This document shows, in pieces, positions 32,723 to 43,235 of a stretch of 64,000 bases of DNA (the first letter of the stretch is position 1; each line of letters opens with the position of its first letter). The position numbers and the translations under genes were made by a program. The stretch covers positions 64,332,172 through 64,396,171 of the forward strand of contig NC_080571.1 in NCBI RefSeq assembly GCF_030247185.1. The letters are read 5' to 3'. This stretch comes from Malaya genurostris (taxonomy: Eukaryota; Arthropoda; Insecta; Diptera; Culicidae). Below the pieces are notes generated by a model, which saw only the letters and a list, made by a program, of their open reading frames with translations, made no database searches and was not told the origin of the DNA.

Positions 32723-32941
32723 TAGTTTCAAACGATCGGCAATTACCCAGCCGGCACCGTGGCCAAAGTGAAAGCAAGACAGCAAGCTACCGGCGAACGA
32801 TTTCCTTGTTTCCAAGGCAGTGAAATTGATGATTTTAAATTATGGCAAGTATCTGAAGATCTGAAAGTGTGCTTCTTGTATTGCCACGTTCCAGTGAAGC
32901 TGCTACCGGGAATGGAAATAATTCTTTTCGCAGAACGTTGA
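32723..32941 (+). CDS. Possible exon or coding remnant, unknown
   Basis: A frame open from just after a TAG near 32722 reads FQTIGNYPAGTVAKVKARQQ... and FPCFQGSEIDDFKLWQVSED..., ending LLPGMEIILFAER at 32939-32941 (TGA). It lacks an ATG start, so it would have to be an internal or terminal exon or a fragment of an element. Composition is more protein-like than nearby frames (mixed charged and hydrophobic residues, G+C-richer). I do not recognise it, and chance is not excluded. Confidence 0.25.
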
Positions 32942-33789
32942 ATCTACGTGGAATGGTACCTCAAATGGTTCTCGCGCTCAAGGCAAAGCGTTCAAATTGC
33001 TCAGTTTGGTAAATTTATGTTTCAATTATTTGTTCCAAATATACTAAACATGTCCAAATAGAAGAGTGATGCGATGGAAGCTAAATTGCGATTGATAGTT
33101 TCTTTAATTCTTTTCAGTTAAATTTCGCTTTTTGTGAAGTTCAGCAAAATCGTTGCCTAGTGACAACAACAAAAGATAAACTCAAGATTACAATGTCCCT
33201 TACGATCTATTGAAAAATGTTAGGTCAGTAATCAAAAACCGGTGGGCTCAGTAATAATGTAATTTTATTAATCCTTCGTCAATAAGTGTCGACAAAATAC
33301 CATGGAAACATAAAACAAAGTTGAGAAGAAAGTTGAAAATGATTTCTTGCTTCAATTGACTCTAATGCTTTATGGGATAAGACAATAAAAAACTAAATAA
33401 ATTCTAACAACAAATTTAAGTATTTTTTACTTTCGTATAAGAATCACTGGATACGCAGCAGAATTACCCAATACAGTTCATACTGATATTTTTTCAAGCA
33501 CAATTAACTATTGGCATAGTTAACATGCATGTAGCGAGCAAACGCTTGTTGTTTTACCTCAAAAGACTGAAACTGATAGTGAACCGAGCTCGTCGAGGAG
33601 TCCTATTGAAATAATACAAGAGAAATCGCAGATCCCTCTATTTTGAGTTTGTCTTTGATTTTACGCCATCAACGTAGTTTACTCCGATTTATTATATCTT
33701 TGAGTCTTCCCTTATTTTAAGATAAAAGCAGAAAGATTCAATTTACCAATAACTCTAAAATGAAAGTTGTTGAAAAATCAGAACCCCAC
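32942..33789. other. Unassigned AT-rich spacer
   Basis: No gene or repeat shared with the rest of the window was recognised. Confidence 0.3.
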
Positions 33790-34660
33790 TTTTGAGCCGA
33801 ATGTTTGAGCTGAATTCTGAAACTCAATTTCGATCATTCAGGGGTTAGACAAATTTAGTGCTCATATCCGTTTCCAATATGTTTACGTTTCGTCTTTGAC
33901 TCATCAGATCAAATTCGATGCTACATTCTGGAACTGACTTCTGTACCTGAACTCGGATACTGAATTCTAGAGTTCTGAGTTCTGATTCTTAGTTTTTGAA
34001 TTGGTTACTGAACCTGTGTTTTGGAATTGAGTTCGAGACCAATATGCTGATTCGGAACTGAGTTCTGGATCTGGATTCTGATCCGCAGTTGATATCTAGT
34101 TACAGAATTCCGATCCAAGATTCAATTTTCAAACTCGGATCCGAAATTTAGTGCTAGAATCCAGGTCTGGAATTATGATTAGAAATCTTCAGGTTCAAGT
34201 TCTTGAACTCAGTTACACTTCTAGAAATGTGGAACTGGATTTTAGAACTGAATTCAGGAAATACAACCTTATCTTGGATCTGAGTTCTGTTCCTGCATTT
34301 GGATCTGTATTTCCAGAACAGTTTCAGAATTCTGAACCAGAATTCCGGACGTGAATTACGGAACGGAGTTCTGGTCTGAACCTCAAATCAGATTCAAGTC
34401 CAGATTTTATTTCCGAAATTTAGTTCCAAAGTTCAGACCTAGAATCAAGTTCTTGATCTCTGATCTCCAGATTACGCTTCCAAAATCCAGCTCCAAGTTC
34501 TGAAAATTTGTTTCAGTTTCAAAATTCTGGTGCTTGAGTCTAGCCTTGGATTCTGAACGAAGAACTGAATATGAGATCTGGTCTTGGATTCTAAAGCTGA
34601 CCTCTAAAATTGGATTATGGACCTGGATTCTGGTCTGAACTGAACGACTCAGCTACGCAG
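33790..34660. repeat. Cryptically repetitive tract of GAATTCTG / GGATCTGG-like words
   Basis: Nearly 900 nt in which short words such as GAACTGAATTCTG, TTCTGGATCTGGATTCTG, GGAACTGAGTTCTGG and CAAGTTCTTGA recur every 10-20 nt with constant variation. There is no fixed period, but the vocabulary is plainly restricted. The 67-codon frame at 34151-34354 is a translation of it. It is probably an old, diverged minisatellite. Confidence 0.65.
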
Positions 34661-34957
34661 GCTAGAATGAATGACGCATAAAATTTTTACTTACTTTGCT
34701 TATCAAGCTTTTCAGAAAACGTCAATTTAAACGATTTATTAATTTTGACGTTAAGCCGCCATGACTAAGTTCAGTTTTTGCAATGACCTACTCAATGCTT
34801 GATCGGAGAAACAGGTATAAAGCGAGAGGAGTAGTGTTTGATGGACAGAGAAGATGTTTGGATGTAAGGTATCGGTCGGGTGACGGCCAGGATGTAGACC
34901 ATGTTCGATGTACGTTGCTACTATGTCTGTTTCGAGTTTTAGAGTGACTAAAGCAAG
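34661..34957. other. Unassigned spacer upstream of a tRNA-like sequence
   Basis: A more G+C-balanced patch at about 34800-34930 precedes the tRNA-like head. Nothing was recognised. Confidence 0.3.
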
Positions 34958-35028
34958 ATCAGAGTGGCGAAATGGTAGCGCGTATGCACGGAATGCATAA
35001 GAACGCAGGTTCGAGTCCTGTCTCTGAG
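34958..35028 (+). repeat. tRNA-like sequence, probably a SINE head
   Basis: A cloverleaf can be drawn. TCAGAG pairs with CTCTGA (six base pairs), the D-arm region GTGGCGAAATGGTAGCGC holds a good box A, the anticodon stem TATGC/GCATA encloses ACGGAAT, and GCAGG TTCGAGT CCTGT is a T arm with a perfect box B (GGTTCGAGTCC). The residue before the would-be anticodon GGA is C rather than the universal U, and the acceptor stem is short, so a functional tRNA is unlikely. A tRNA-derived retroposon or tRNA pseudogene fits better. Confidence 0.6.
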
Positions 35029-35849
35029 CGAATCTTTTTCCAAAAATTCATCTTTTCTGTTAGTTTTTCTTTCACTTGGCTTCTCCAATATATATTTCCG
35101 CTCAGTCATTGCAAAAACTGAAGTCAATTTAAAGTTATTTGCGGTAATAACTAATAAAAATTCCATCACAAATCGCTTATCAGATTACCGATGACTTGGG
35201 GAAAAATTATAATGAAACAAAATATGTTTACGTTAAAAAATTTATCACTCTCTCAGAGAGTAAATTTTGGAAAGGAGTCTCATAGTAAAACAAGACATAT
35301 TCAAGTTAAAAACATTTATTTCTAAGAAGCGAAAGAAAAAAATTTCCATTCAATATCACACGAAAAAGTTCCTCTAATTTGATGCAAATGTAAGGATATG
35401 ATAATATATGCACATCCTGAAGTCAACAAAACGCATTCAAACCAATACACAAAAAATCCAGTTAAAAAAGGTCGAGAAAAATATACGATGATTTTTCTAA
35501 TTAGAATCTATCAGACTGCAAACCTTCACTAAACTTATTATTTTCACCTCCAATTTTCCTACTTCAACAGATAAGTTATTCTAATAGTTCTTTTGTAAAC
35601 ATGTATAGCCATTAAAAGGGCTGGTTTGTAGAATTTTCACGGTCGTTGCTCACTTTTCGGTGTATTTTGTTTTGCAGCTGGATGACGAAACTACCACTGT
35701 TCACGTCCTGCAGCAGAACTGCTCCCTGCGTGGATTGATTCAATACTGATGTAATTTTTGTGGATAGATTTCCATTACTTTGATTTCATTTGCAGATTTT
35801 TCACAAATGGGCGGTCCTAATAGCACGAAAAATAGAAACATATTGTCAT
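35029..35849. other. Unassigned AT-rich DNA
   Basis: About 800 nt without a recognised gene. The minus-strand 73-codon frame at 34948-35169 overlaps the tRNA-like sequence and is fortuitous. Confidence 0.3.
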
Positions 35850-36300
35850 TGACATATTTCAACGAATGAAACTATCATAACGCAACACGGAATTCATTTC
35901 TGGCTTTCAAAGGGGCTAATATGTGAAAGTTTCTCCGAAATTGAACACTGTTCGCTGCATTTTTCTCGAACGTAAAGAAGCTGAATTGTGGTTTTATTTT
36001 CACTCGTTTGATGCGAGATATAACTATCCTAAACCTAATACGTACTGATTATGAATTATTTTTATTTCAGAGACCTCTCTTTAAATTTCGTGCAGTATTG
36101 TTCGAAGTTTTGTTCTAGGATATCCAGGAGGCGAAATGTATATACCTTTTACTGGGTAAGTAGCCTAGTACATTGCTATTGAAATCAGATAACGCTAATC
36201 AGAAATCAAACATCTAGTTCAGTGCAAATCCGTAACAAAATATTCAGTTTAGTGCATCGTTCGCAGTGCATTAAACAAGAGTGCCTAAAATCAGAGTAAC
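35850..36300 (-). repeat. Inverted copy of the repeat at 30.5-31.2 kb
   Basis: Shared modules, read on the minus strand: CGTTCGAGAAAAATG...CGAACAGTG (about 35953-35975) and TATGATAGTTTCATTCGTTG (about 35867-35886). On the plus strand, CAGTTTAGTGCATCGTTCGC at about 36244 recalls the 31.04 kb segment. Confidence 0.45.
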
Positions 36301-36611
36301 GGCAGCTGTTGGTTTGAGAAACACATATTTGATACTATCGTTCCAAACGAGTAATAAGGAAACATCAAGGATCCGAACCAATTGGCTCAAGTTACACTTT
36401 TCCCTAGTTATTTCGAGATTTGTACCTTGCCGGGGCTTCACATCATTTTTCAAATGTGAAGGGAAGGATAAAAGGAACATGGAACGGAACTGTAAAGTAG
36501 GTGAGGCATTGCACATTTCATAAAACCTCCAACCCCCGAGAGGATTTAGAGATTTTACAAAAGCGACATCATTCTGCATTTCCGGAAAACTTCAGAATGA
36601 TTCGCAGTATA
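36301..36611. other. Unassigned spacer
   Basis: Two opposing frames of 80-100 codons (36281-36523 plus, 36271-36579 minus) cover it. Neither has a recognisable motif. Confidence 0.3.
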
Positions 36612-36735
36612 TGGGGGAACGGCTATAGCGTGATGGGTAAGTCGATGGCTTTCACGCTGTCCACCTGGGTTCGACCCCTAACCCCGCACAAAAATGACCA
36701 CAATGTTAAAACCTCTATAATCGAGAAAAAAAAAC
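36612..36735 (+). mobile_element. tRNA-derived SINE (Feilai-like), plus strand
   Basis: CTATAGCGTGATGGGTAAGT acts as box A and CTGGGTTCGACCCC as box B. CTAACCCCGCAC follows, then GTTAAAACCTCTATAATCGA and a short A run. The tail GTTAAAACCTCTATAATCGA is shared with the second copy at 40757-40912. A tRNA-like head, a short conserved tail and poly(A) are the structure of a SINE. Feilai is the mosquito family it brings to mind, but the name is inferred. Confidence 0.75.
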
Positions 36736-36792
36736 AATTCGCAGTAGCAGAAGTAAGTTCGGTACTCCATAAGGGATGCCAATCAATCTGCT
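36736..36792. other. Short spacer
   Basis: 57 nt between the SINE and the next inverted-repeat element. Confidence 0.3.
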
Positions 36793-37919
36793 CCCAAGTA
36801 GCAATCCGCAACTAGTTCTGATACAACAAAGTCCAAACTATGTTGCAACAAGAGCACGAATATGTGTTTTATGTTATACTGGTTAAAACATGGTGACAGC
36901 AATGTTTCATCATAACAAAAACTAGTTACGAAACAGTTATTTAGGTTTCCAATCATAACATCTTTGTGTCATATTGAATTAAATATAATTTATAAGCTAT
37001 AGCTACTAGTTGCAAAAAGGTTTATTTTCCGTTGCGAAATTATTATAAATACGTTAACATATATGTGAATCGTTACTGTGAATTGATATAGCAATAACTT
37101 AGATATTATAAGGTTATAACATATAATTTCTTCATTAATTCAGATAGTTATCGGTAAGTTTTCCCAACGTTATGATAACTAAAATGCAAACAAAACAACC
37201 TTTGTTGGCTTGAATATGGCGAACACAGTATGGAGTCTCAAGAAGTGTATGAAACGTAAATAAAACCAGGATATTACTGTCGCCAAAACTACTTGTTGCC
37301 AAAAATAGTGAAAGGCAGAATAGTCATTTTTGTTCTATGCACTGTCATAAACTTGAAGAAAATAATATAGGAAGTGAACATCGATTGTGATAATTCTATA
37401 GTTCTCATGATATATGAATTTAAAATGATGAGAAATCATTCTACTTGGAATAATTTTGAGCATTCTGAACATAGAGTTATTTTGTTGTTTATTTTTTATA
37501 TCTTTATAAACAGATTTTGATGGAAGGCGCATAAAAAACAGTTAAGTAAAATTGGATTCGCGCAGTTTTTGGATCGTTGTGAAATTTGTACTTTGTATCA
37601 AGTTTGTGACTTAAAGTACTCTTCTGCATTTTTATTGATGATAGAAAAGTATTCTGGATTCATTCAATGTTTATAATGTCGATGGTGACTAAGTTTCAAC
37701 TAGTTTACTCGGAAACAAGTTATTTTCAAGTTATGGAAAGATAAGTTATTTCAGTATGGCATTCCAACGTAACCACAACTTATTCTTAGCTGACTTAGCA
37801 ACTAATAGAAACTGCGCTTTTTGAGTTACGCTAGTGGTTAGATGTTAGTAACAATCACTCAAATTTCTGGTTGCAAACTAGTCACAAATAAGTTAGCCTA
37901 ACAAAAATTGTTACTTGGG
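36793..37919. mobile_element. MITE of about 1.1 kb with CCCAAGTARCAAT termini
   Basis: The left end CCCAAGTAGCAATCCGCAAC is matched by the right end ATTGTTACTTGGG, the inverse of CCCAAGTAACAAT. Subterminal words such as GCAACTAGTT (left) and CAAACTAGTCAC (right) also mirror. The interior is AT-rich and lacks any transposase-like frame. Target duplication is not clear. Confidence 0.7.
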
Positions 37920-37994
37920 CTGAAACCCATTAAGGTCAATACAGATAGGATTAATTCACTCCAGGAAGAACGATGAACCGATGATTATAGGTCC

Positions 37995-38261
37995 TTACCA
38001 CATTGGGTGAGAAGCGATAGAATATTTTTTAATTTGTAATTCCCCATAAACAGACTCAACCATGTATGGAGAACCAAAAACCCGGATACGTAGTTGCGGC
38101 AATGCGGGACAGTTACATATCAGATGGTATGGAGTGCCGTAATCGCATTCAAAATAATCACACGAATTATACTCAGCACACTGCAAACTCGAAATAAAGC
38201 TTTGCTCACTCAAACCCAGAACTTGGATACTGAATGGAAATCTTAATACCACGGGAAACAT
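37995..38261 (-). pseudogene. LINE ORF2 C-terminal CCHC fragment
   Basis: The minus-strand frame contains FECDYGTPYHLICNCPALPQ, which has the T-x2-H-x4-C arrangement of the C-terminal zinc motif of non-LTR polyproteins (compare TPEHVIFSC in the R1-clade ORF2). FISSLQCAEYNSCDYF just before it holds the first Cys residues. It ends at a stop at 37995. Only the last 80 or so residues survive, with no RT domain upstream. The clade is uncertain. Confidence 0.5.
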
Positions 38262-40045
38262 TCTTTCCCGGTCTTTGGATCTCTTATTCCGAAGCTATGA
38301 CATTTATGACCGTCCTCTCACAGATGGTATGAAACTGTATCAAAATATCGTTCTAGGATCTGTCAGTCGTCAACCTCATGTACATCCGCTTGTAAGTCGT
38401 ACCGTTTCCGTATCTAGAACACACTCCTCATCTTGTACCATCGCCATAACCGTAGACACACACCGTAACACAATCATAGTGGCAGTCAATTCAATCAACA
38501 ATAATTCCTTAATGGCTATAAAATTTTGCACTTTTGCAGCAAAAGAATGTAAACACACACCCTTGCGAAACTTTTGCAGAGGGTACACATTGCAGTTATT
38601 TTTTGAAGAATGCATAAAATTCCATTATGCAGTCGGTTGGTAGCTTTTATCAAACGATCTTTTGCAGTCCTCTCAGCTTCGCCAGCAGTGAATTCACCAC
38701 CGTCCTTCGGCGCGCACACACACATAGCCTTGTAGACACACATACACATACGTGAGGCGAACACGGAAATTTATATGCATTCGAGAATTATGTTCCTGAA
38801 TAATATTTACCCCAGGCCTAGTGTGCCGTTGGTGCGGTACCTTCTCCGATCCTGTAGTCTTGTCTAGCTGCAGGTCTGGTGCAATCCTGAGACTGGGTCG
38901 TTCGGTCGGCCACTGACTGGTTGGTCCATTCATCTTTTTTCATTTGCCATACAGTAACACGGAAAAATAGTAGCAAGCCCGTTATGCATCCCAACCGCTT
39001 CGGTCCACTCCCTGTTCCTTCCATGTTCGGTACAGGCAAAGTAACGTTCAAGTTGCAAACTGTTTTCATTTTTTTTCCTTTTTTTGCTCCAACGGATGTT
39101 GCCGGCTACACGCGAACGAAAAGTATGAACTCCGGCACTAATGCTAAAGTTATGAATGAAAATAATGCATGCTGTAACCATATGCTAACTTCAGTGCACT
39201 GGCTTTTCGCATCTTTGGCAGCATCATGTGGCATATGATATTTCTTCCTGGTACCAGCGAAGAGAATCAGCTTGACATAAGTGGGTGAAAGTGAGTAAAA
39301 ATCTGGTTTCCTTCCGGATGCATGGGTCGTTTCTGCGAAGGTTGCCGCTAGATATGCGATATTCGCGAAACATAGTTTCTTTCATTCAGTTCACTCAACA
39401 ATTTCATTCTTTGCCTGGAATCGACACAGAATTACGTTCACTCGAGGAAGACGGAAACGGCTGTAAGTTTTTTCTGCTCACTGAGTTTTCAGCTTCAATA
39501 TGTTCCTACCCGAGTGGTGAAAGAACACTGCATCAATGGCAGCCGATGAGGGTATGCGTATTGCTGTTACGTAGCTCTGGATTTAGAATTTTGCATTTAG
39601 AAAAATGAATTACTCTCTCGGGTTTTAGAAATGATTTTGTGGTATAAGTCTTGAATTTTTTCAATGGATTTTACTAATTGGTCACATCGTAGAAGCCACA
39701 TAGAAGCCACGATTTTATATCATTTACTTGAATTTATCGAACATGGTACAAACAACCATAAAAGAATAACGATTGGTTTTCAGTCTTGCAGTAACGTTTT
39801 CACAGTTTTCATTTCATAGTTGTATTTGCATCATATTTTGCTAATCTAATTATTTTTCCGGGCTTAACTAAATCAATCTCTTCTTATGTGATATTCGATC
39901 ACGACGGACAGCGGTCACCTACGAAAACCAGTAAACATGCGTGTTAATATTGTCCGGAAAACATTTTCCAAACCGCTAACGACTCAAAAAACAAATTTCG
40001 TTTTCTAAGGCAAGTCTCGTGAGAAAATTGACAAAAATATATCTC
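38262..40045. other. 1.8 kb with no recognised gene; G+C-balanced, possible host sequence
   Basis: Several overlapping frames of 80-120 codons occur in both directions (for example 38275-38643 plus, 38921-39238 plus, 39285-39608 plus), none with a motif I know. Short CA-rich words occur near 38711-38750. No repeats link it to the rest of the window, so it may be single-copy. Confidence 0.35.
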
Positions 40046-40369
40046 GACTGAAGCACAATGGTACTTCTCCCACATAACTCACAAGTAATTCGAGAGCTTC
40101 AGATACAGAAACTAAAAAAAGTCATATACGCTCATCAAATAAACCTTCAACTACTACCAATGTACAATGCAACGAAAACAGGACAGAGCAGCCCCACAAC
40201 GATGCACTTATCACCAAAATCAATAACAATAACGGCAATTGCGACGATGAATCAATGGACGTTTTGACGACTAGTGAACCAATAACTCCCAAAGCCTCGC
40301 TGAATAATGAGACTCCCTTTGCCCCAAGAAAGAGGGCATCAACGAGATCTAGTAGTGAAAAGCTGTTTC
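40046..40369 (+). pseudogene. Tail of a gag-like ORF1, fragment
   Basis: The frame reads NENRTEQPHNDALITKINNN, then MDVLTTSEPITPKASLNNET and FAPRKRASTRSSSEK. This matches the Ser/Thr/Asn-rich C-terminal tail and basic PRKR-TTRS end of the ORF1 at 46321-47359 and its minus copy at 44604-45430. An in-frame stop lies near 40076. It is cut off at 40370, where a dispersed repeat head begins. The annotated-looking 69-codon frame at 40058-40267 is in the wrong phase. Confidence 0.6.
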
Positions 40370-40620
40370 AATCCACCTAGTGGTATAATGATGCCTTTCT
40401 CATTACCTGTAATATGAGAAACTGGTGCAAGTTAAGTACTATTTCCGGCATCAGAATAGTCAAGTGAATTTGTATGGCCATAATCTAACAATTGCTTTTC
40501 AAGATTATTTATATATTTTTCATTTGTTATTTCGAATCGAGGCTGGAAATTTTCCCATCTTACAGATCGAAGTCGGAAATCGGTTTCGTCTGAAGTTTAA
40601 TAGAAACCAATGGAGTCATA
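40370..40620 (+). repeat. Dispersed repeat head and partial body
   Basis: AATCCACCTAGTGGTATAAT then GATGCCTTTCTCATTACC and AATATGAGAAAC, followed by GAAGTCGGAAATCGGTTTCG at about 40569, repeat the head seen at 28710. The body is shortened. Confidence 0.65.
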
Positions 40621-40756
40621 AGACCTATTTTTAATCTAAATTATTTTTTTTATATAAATTCTTGATTATTGAGTTTTTGATCACTATTTCCAAAAGAGTG
40701 CTTTTTTTCGCACAGTTTTTACGATCTTTGCAATGTCACTTAAAAGGACATAGTTT

Positions 40757-40912
40757 GTTCGTTTCGATTATAGAAGTTTTACCCTTAAGGTCATTCGCCT
40801 CTTCAGGCTCGAAAAACTTTCTGACCCTATCGTTAGAGTTGGGAATCGAACCCAGGCGGGCTGCATGAAAGGGCATAGACCTACCCAATACACTAGACCC
40901 GTCTCCAAAAGG
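40757..40912 (-). mobile_element. tRNA-derived SINE (Feilai-like), minus strand
   Basis: Read on the minus strand: GTCTAGTGTATTGGGTAGGT (box A region), CCTGGGTTCGATTCCCAACT (box B), TAGGGTCAGAAAGTTTTTCG, CTGAAGAGGCGAATGACCTT and GGTAAAACTTCTATAATCGA. Box A, box B, and the tail shared with 36612-36735 identify the same SINE family. This copy is the more complete, though the A tail is short. Confidence 0.8.
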
Positions 40913-40984
40913 CGATTGGAAATGTTGAACAATCTTCATTCTATAATTACGAAACAAAATGTCATATTAAGACAAAACTTCCGA

Positions 40985-41205
40985 AACGGATCATTTCGCC
41001 GAAAGCCTTTTCGCTGAAAATCATTTCGCCGAATGTCATTTCGCCGAAAGTCATTTGGCCGAATAGGTCATTCCGCCGAAACTGGTTTCGCCAAAAATCG
41101 TTTGGACGAAAGTCGTTTCGCCTAAAGTTGTTTTGCCGATAGTCGTTTTGCCAAAAGTTGTTTCGCCAAAAGGGTCATTCCACCGAAAGGGTCATTTTGA
41201 ATACA
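40985..41205 (+). repeat. CATTTCGCCGAAAGT minisatellite
   Basis: About fourteen 15-nt-like units, strongly diverged toward the right (TCGTTTTGCCAAAAGTTG and similar). Shorter arrays of the same unit are at 45519-45576 (plus) and about 43165-43232 (minus). Confidence 0.9.
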
Positions 41206-41234
41206 TCATATTATTATTTTGTTGTGTTTTCATG

Positions 41235-42452
41235 CACGGAAAAACCGAAGTCAGCATTTTGACGAAAAAATTAGTTGATTTTCTGATTTTAGTTAGTTAT
41301 TTTTTGAGACAACTAAAATAATCTTGTTTTTGCTAATTTAGATTTTTTAATACTAATAATATATTTGTTGAAATGGCTATTTTTTTAGTTGAAATCACCA
41401 ATTAAACGTGCTGTCATTTCTTAGCTAAGGCACACTTCATATCCATTCAACTAATTTTTTAGTTGAATTAAAGAAATAAAACGTTGTTTTCAACCAACAT
41501 AAATGGTTGAATTGGTTTCTGCAATTTGCTGCTATATGGCGCTCTGTCACCGAAAAAACGTTAACACCGTAATGACTACTAGCCACTAGATGGCACACTA
41601 CTACCGAAAAAAATTTCAGTCGCGATTATATTTTCTATATTGGCAGGTATAAATACGATGTTGTATTGGAGAAAAAAACATAAGCGTAACATAAACTTAA
41701 TTTTGAAAATTTTTCTTCTAAATCGCTGTTTTCTTCATTCGACTTCGCGAAATCGACTCTCTCACTGAAAACTTTGAGCACTCGGAAAACAAAAACCGAA
41801 TACAAGTAGTACACCGGAAGGTTGGAAGGTACAAAAAACATCATTTGACATATACAATTAGAGTGCAACATTCGAAACTCACTTTACTGTTTCGCGTAAA
41901 AACATTATTACGCACAATCGCTTCAAATGCGCACAAATACTGAAAAAATACTCTTTCCACTAACAGTTTACGTCATTTTTATATATCGGTTTAGAAATTT
42001 ATATATGGATGTATCGTAACACATGCGAAAAAACATCTAAACAATTTGCAAGCAGTTTCAACAAGACTGTCCCTTTTAGCTTTTTAATGGATTGTTTTGC
42101 TTTGACACTTCTCATGAGTTTTTGGCTAATAAACTTGTTAATAAAAGCGATTTAATTTTTGTTTTCTTTGTGCTGCCCTTCAGTAATGATGGTGATAGAT
42201 AAATAGAAACAAATTTTCTGATTTTAATAACAAAATTAGTTGTCAATGAGAATTTCGTGTCATATTGAAATCTTGCTGGTTTGTGTCCAGAATATTCGCC
42301 AACTAAACACATTCTCTAAAAATAAGAGTCAGCAAAGTAAATTATCAATTTTAACTAATTTCATAGTTATTTTGGAAATTTTGTTGTTAAAATCAACTAA
42401 TTCAAAAACAGTAATACGAACTAAGCGCAGAGCTAATTTCGATCGTTCCATG
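41235..42452. mobile_element. Non-autonomous inverted-repeat element, copy 2
   Basis: It starts CACGGAAAAACCGAAGTCAG and ends GAGCTAATTTCGATCGTTCC then ATG. The reverse of the end (CATGGAACGATCGAAATTAG) pairs with the start over about 22 nt. The interior matches copy 3 (54052-55114) and part of copy 1 along its length, including ACGAAAAAATTAGTTGATTT, ACGTGCTGTCATTTCTTAGC and GTGTCCAGAATATTCGCCAA. No transposase is encoded. It sits in the CGCCGAA-ended element. Confidence 0.85.
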
Positions 42453-42620
42453 TGTCTACGGGATAATCGGTGTGACGCAGCCACATAACCGAATCCAAAA
42501 TGGCTCAGCGGCACAAAGCCGCCGAGGTGACGCCAGCTGAGTTGGCCGCCGACCTGCCGTCGGAAGCGGCAGCCTCACGCATACAAACCTGTAACCGCCT
42601 CCTTTGTCCGGTTTACTCAA
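42453..42620 (-). repeat. G+C-rich module shared inverted with 45850-45985
   Basis: CAGCCACATAACCGAA, GAGTTGGCCGCCGACCTGCC and GTCGGAAGCGGCAGCCTC match, on the other strand, GAGGCCGCCGCTTCCGATGG, CGGGTCGGCGGCCAACTCAG and TTCGGTTATGTGGCTGCGCA at 45890-45963. It is part of the CGCCGAA-ended element family. Confidence 0.8.
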
Positions 42621-42809
42621 AGCTACACACCAAAAAAATGAATTTTACAGCTGACTTAATCCTTCATACGATGTAATTCATAAACACCTAATTTGTCAAA
42701 TGACGGAAAATTCAATTGTAATGACTTAATGTTAGATTAGCTTGAATTTTACTGATAGGAGGTGCGACTATATGAATATAAATGCACCAGCAAAGCAGAT
42801 ACATGCTTA

Positions 42810-42878
42810 TGTGGCTCAGTCGATTAAGAGACGTACTTACGATCCAATAATTCTCGATTCAAGTCGCGGTGGTTACTT
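42810..42878 (+). repeat. Second tRNA-like sequence, degraded
   Basis: TGTGGCTCAGTCGATTAAGA gives a good box A (TGGCTCAGTCG) and CTCGATTCAAGTCGC a weakened box B. TACTTACGATCCAATAAT lies in the anticodon arm position. Stems are imperfect, so it is a tRNA-derived remnant rather than a gene. Confidence 0.4.
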
Positions 42879-43235
42879 TTTTTTATCTCAATGAATTTCA
42901 TATCATGGAGCTTGAGACACAATATTAAATATTCTTCCACGTAAATTTGTATGAACTGCGACACTCCATTCATATGCTTATAATAAGAAATGAACTCACA
43001 GGTTATTTTAGGTTTGTAGGTTTCTTTGCTATAGTTAAGTATCAAGAATCAATCTTTATTCAAGAAGTACAGTTGTAGATCAACAAAACGGGTGTTAAAG
43101 ATATCATCTTTCATTTGTCTTTATTTTAAATAAATTCCAATAACGATATTAAGACAATTGCAGGATTCAGCGAAATGGTATTCGGTGAAATGACCTTTTC
43201 GGCAAAACGGTTATCGGTGAAATGACCCTGACCTA

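Larger units (their letters stand above)
40985..43235. mobile_element. Element with CATTTCGCCGAAAG minisatellite termini, invaded by a MITE
   Basis: The left terminus (40985-41205) is a degenerate tandem array of CATTTCGCCGAAAGT-like 15-mers. The right terminus (about 43160-43235) carries the inverse: its reverse complement starts GGGTCATTTCACCGATAACC, and CATTTCGCTGAATCC follows. The right half (42453-43235) also matches 45517-45985 in inverted orientation. Together these show an element with repeat-rich terminal inverted repeats. The copy of the TIR element at 41235-42452 lies within it. No transposase was found. Confidence 0.65.

Noticed and set aside
34958..35028. Functional serine tRNA (anticodon GGA)
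   Set aside because: The base before the anticodon is C instead of U, the acceptor stem has only six pairs, and a 7-nt variable region would be too short for a serine tRNA, which needs a long variable arm.
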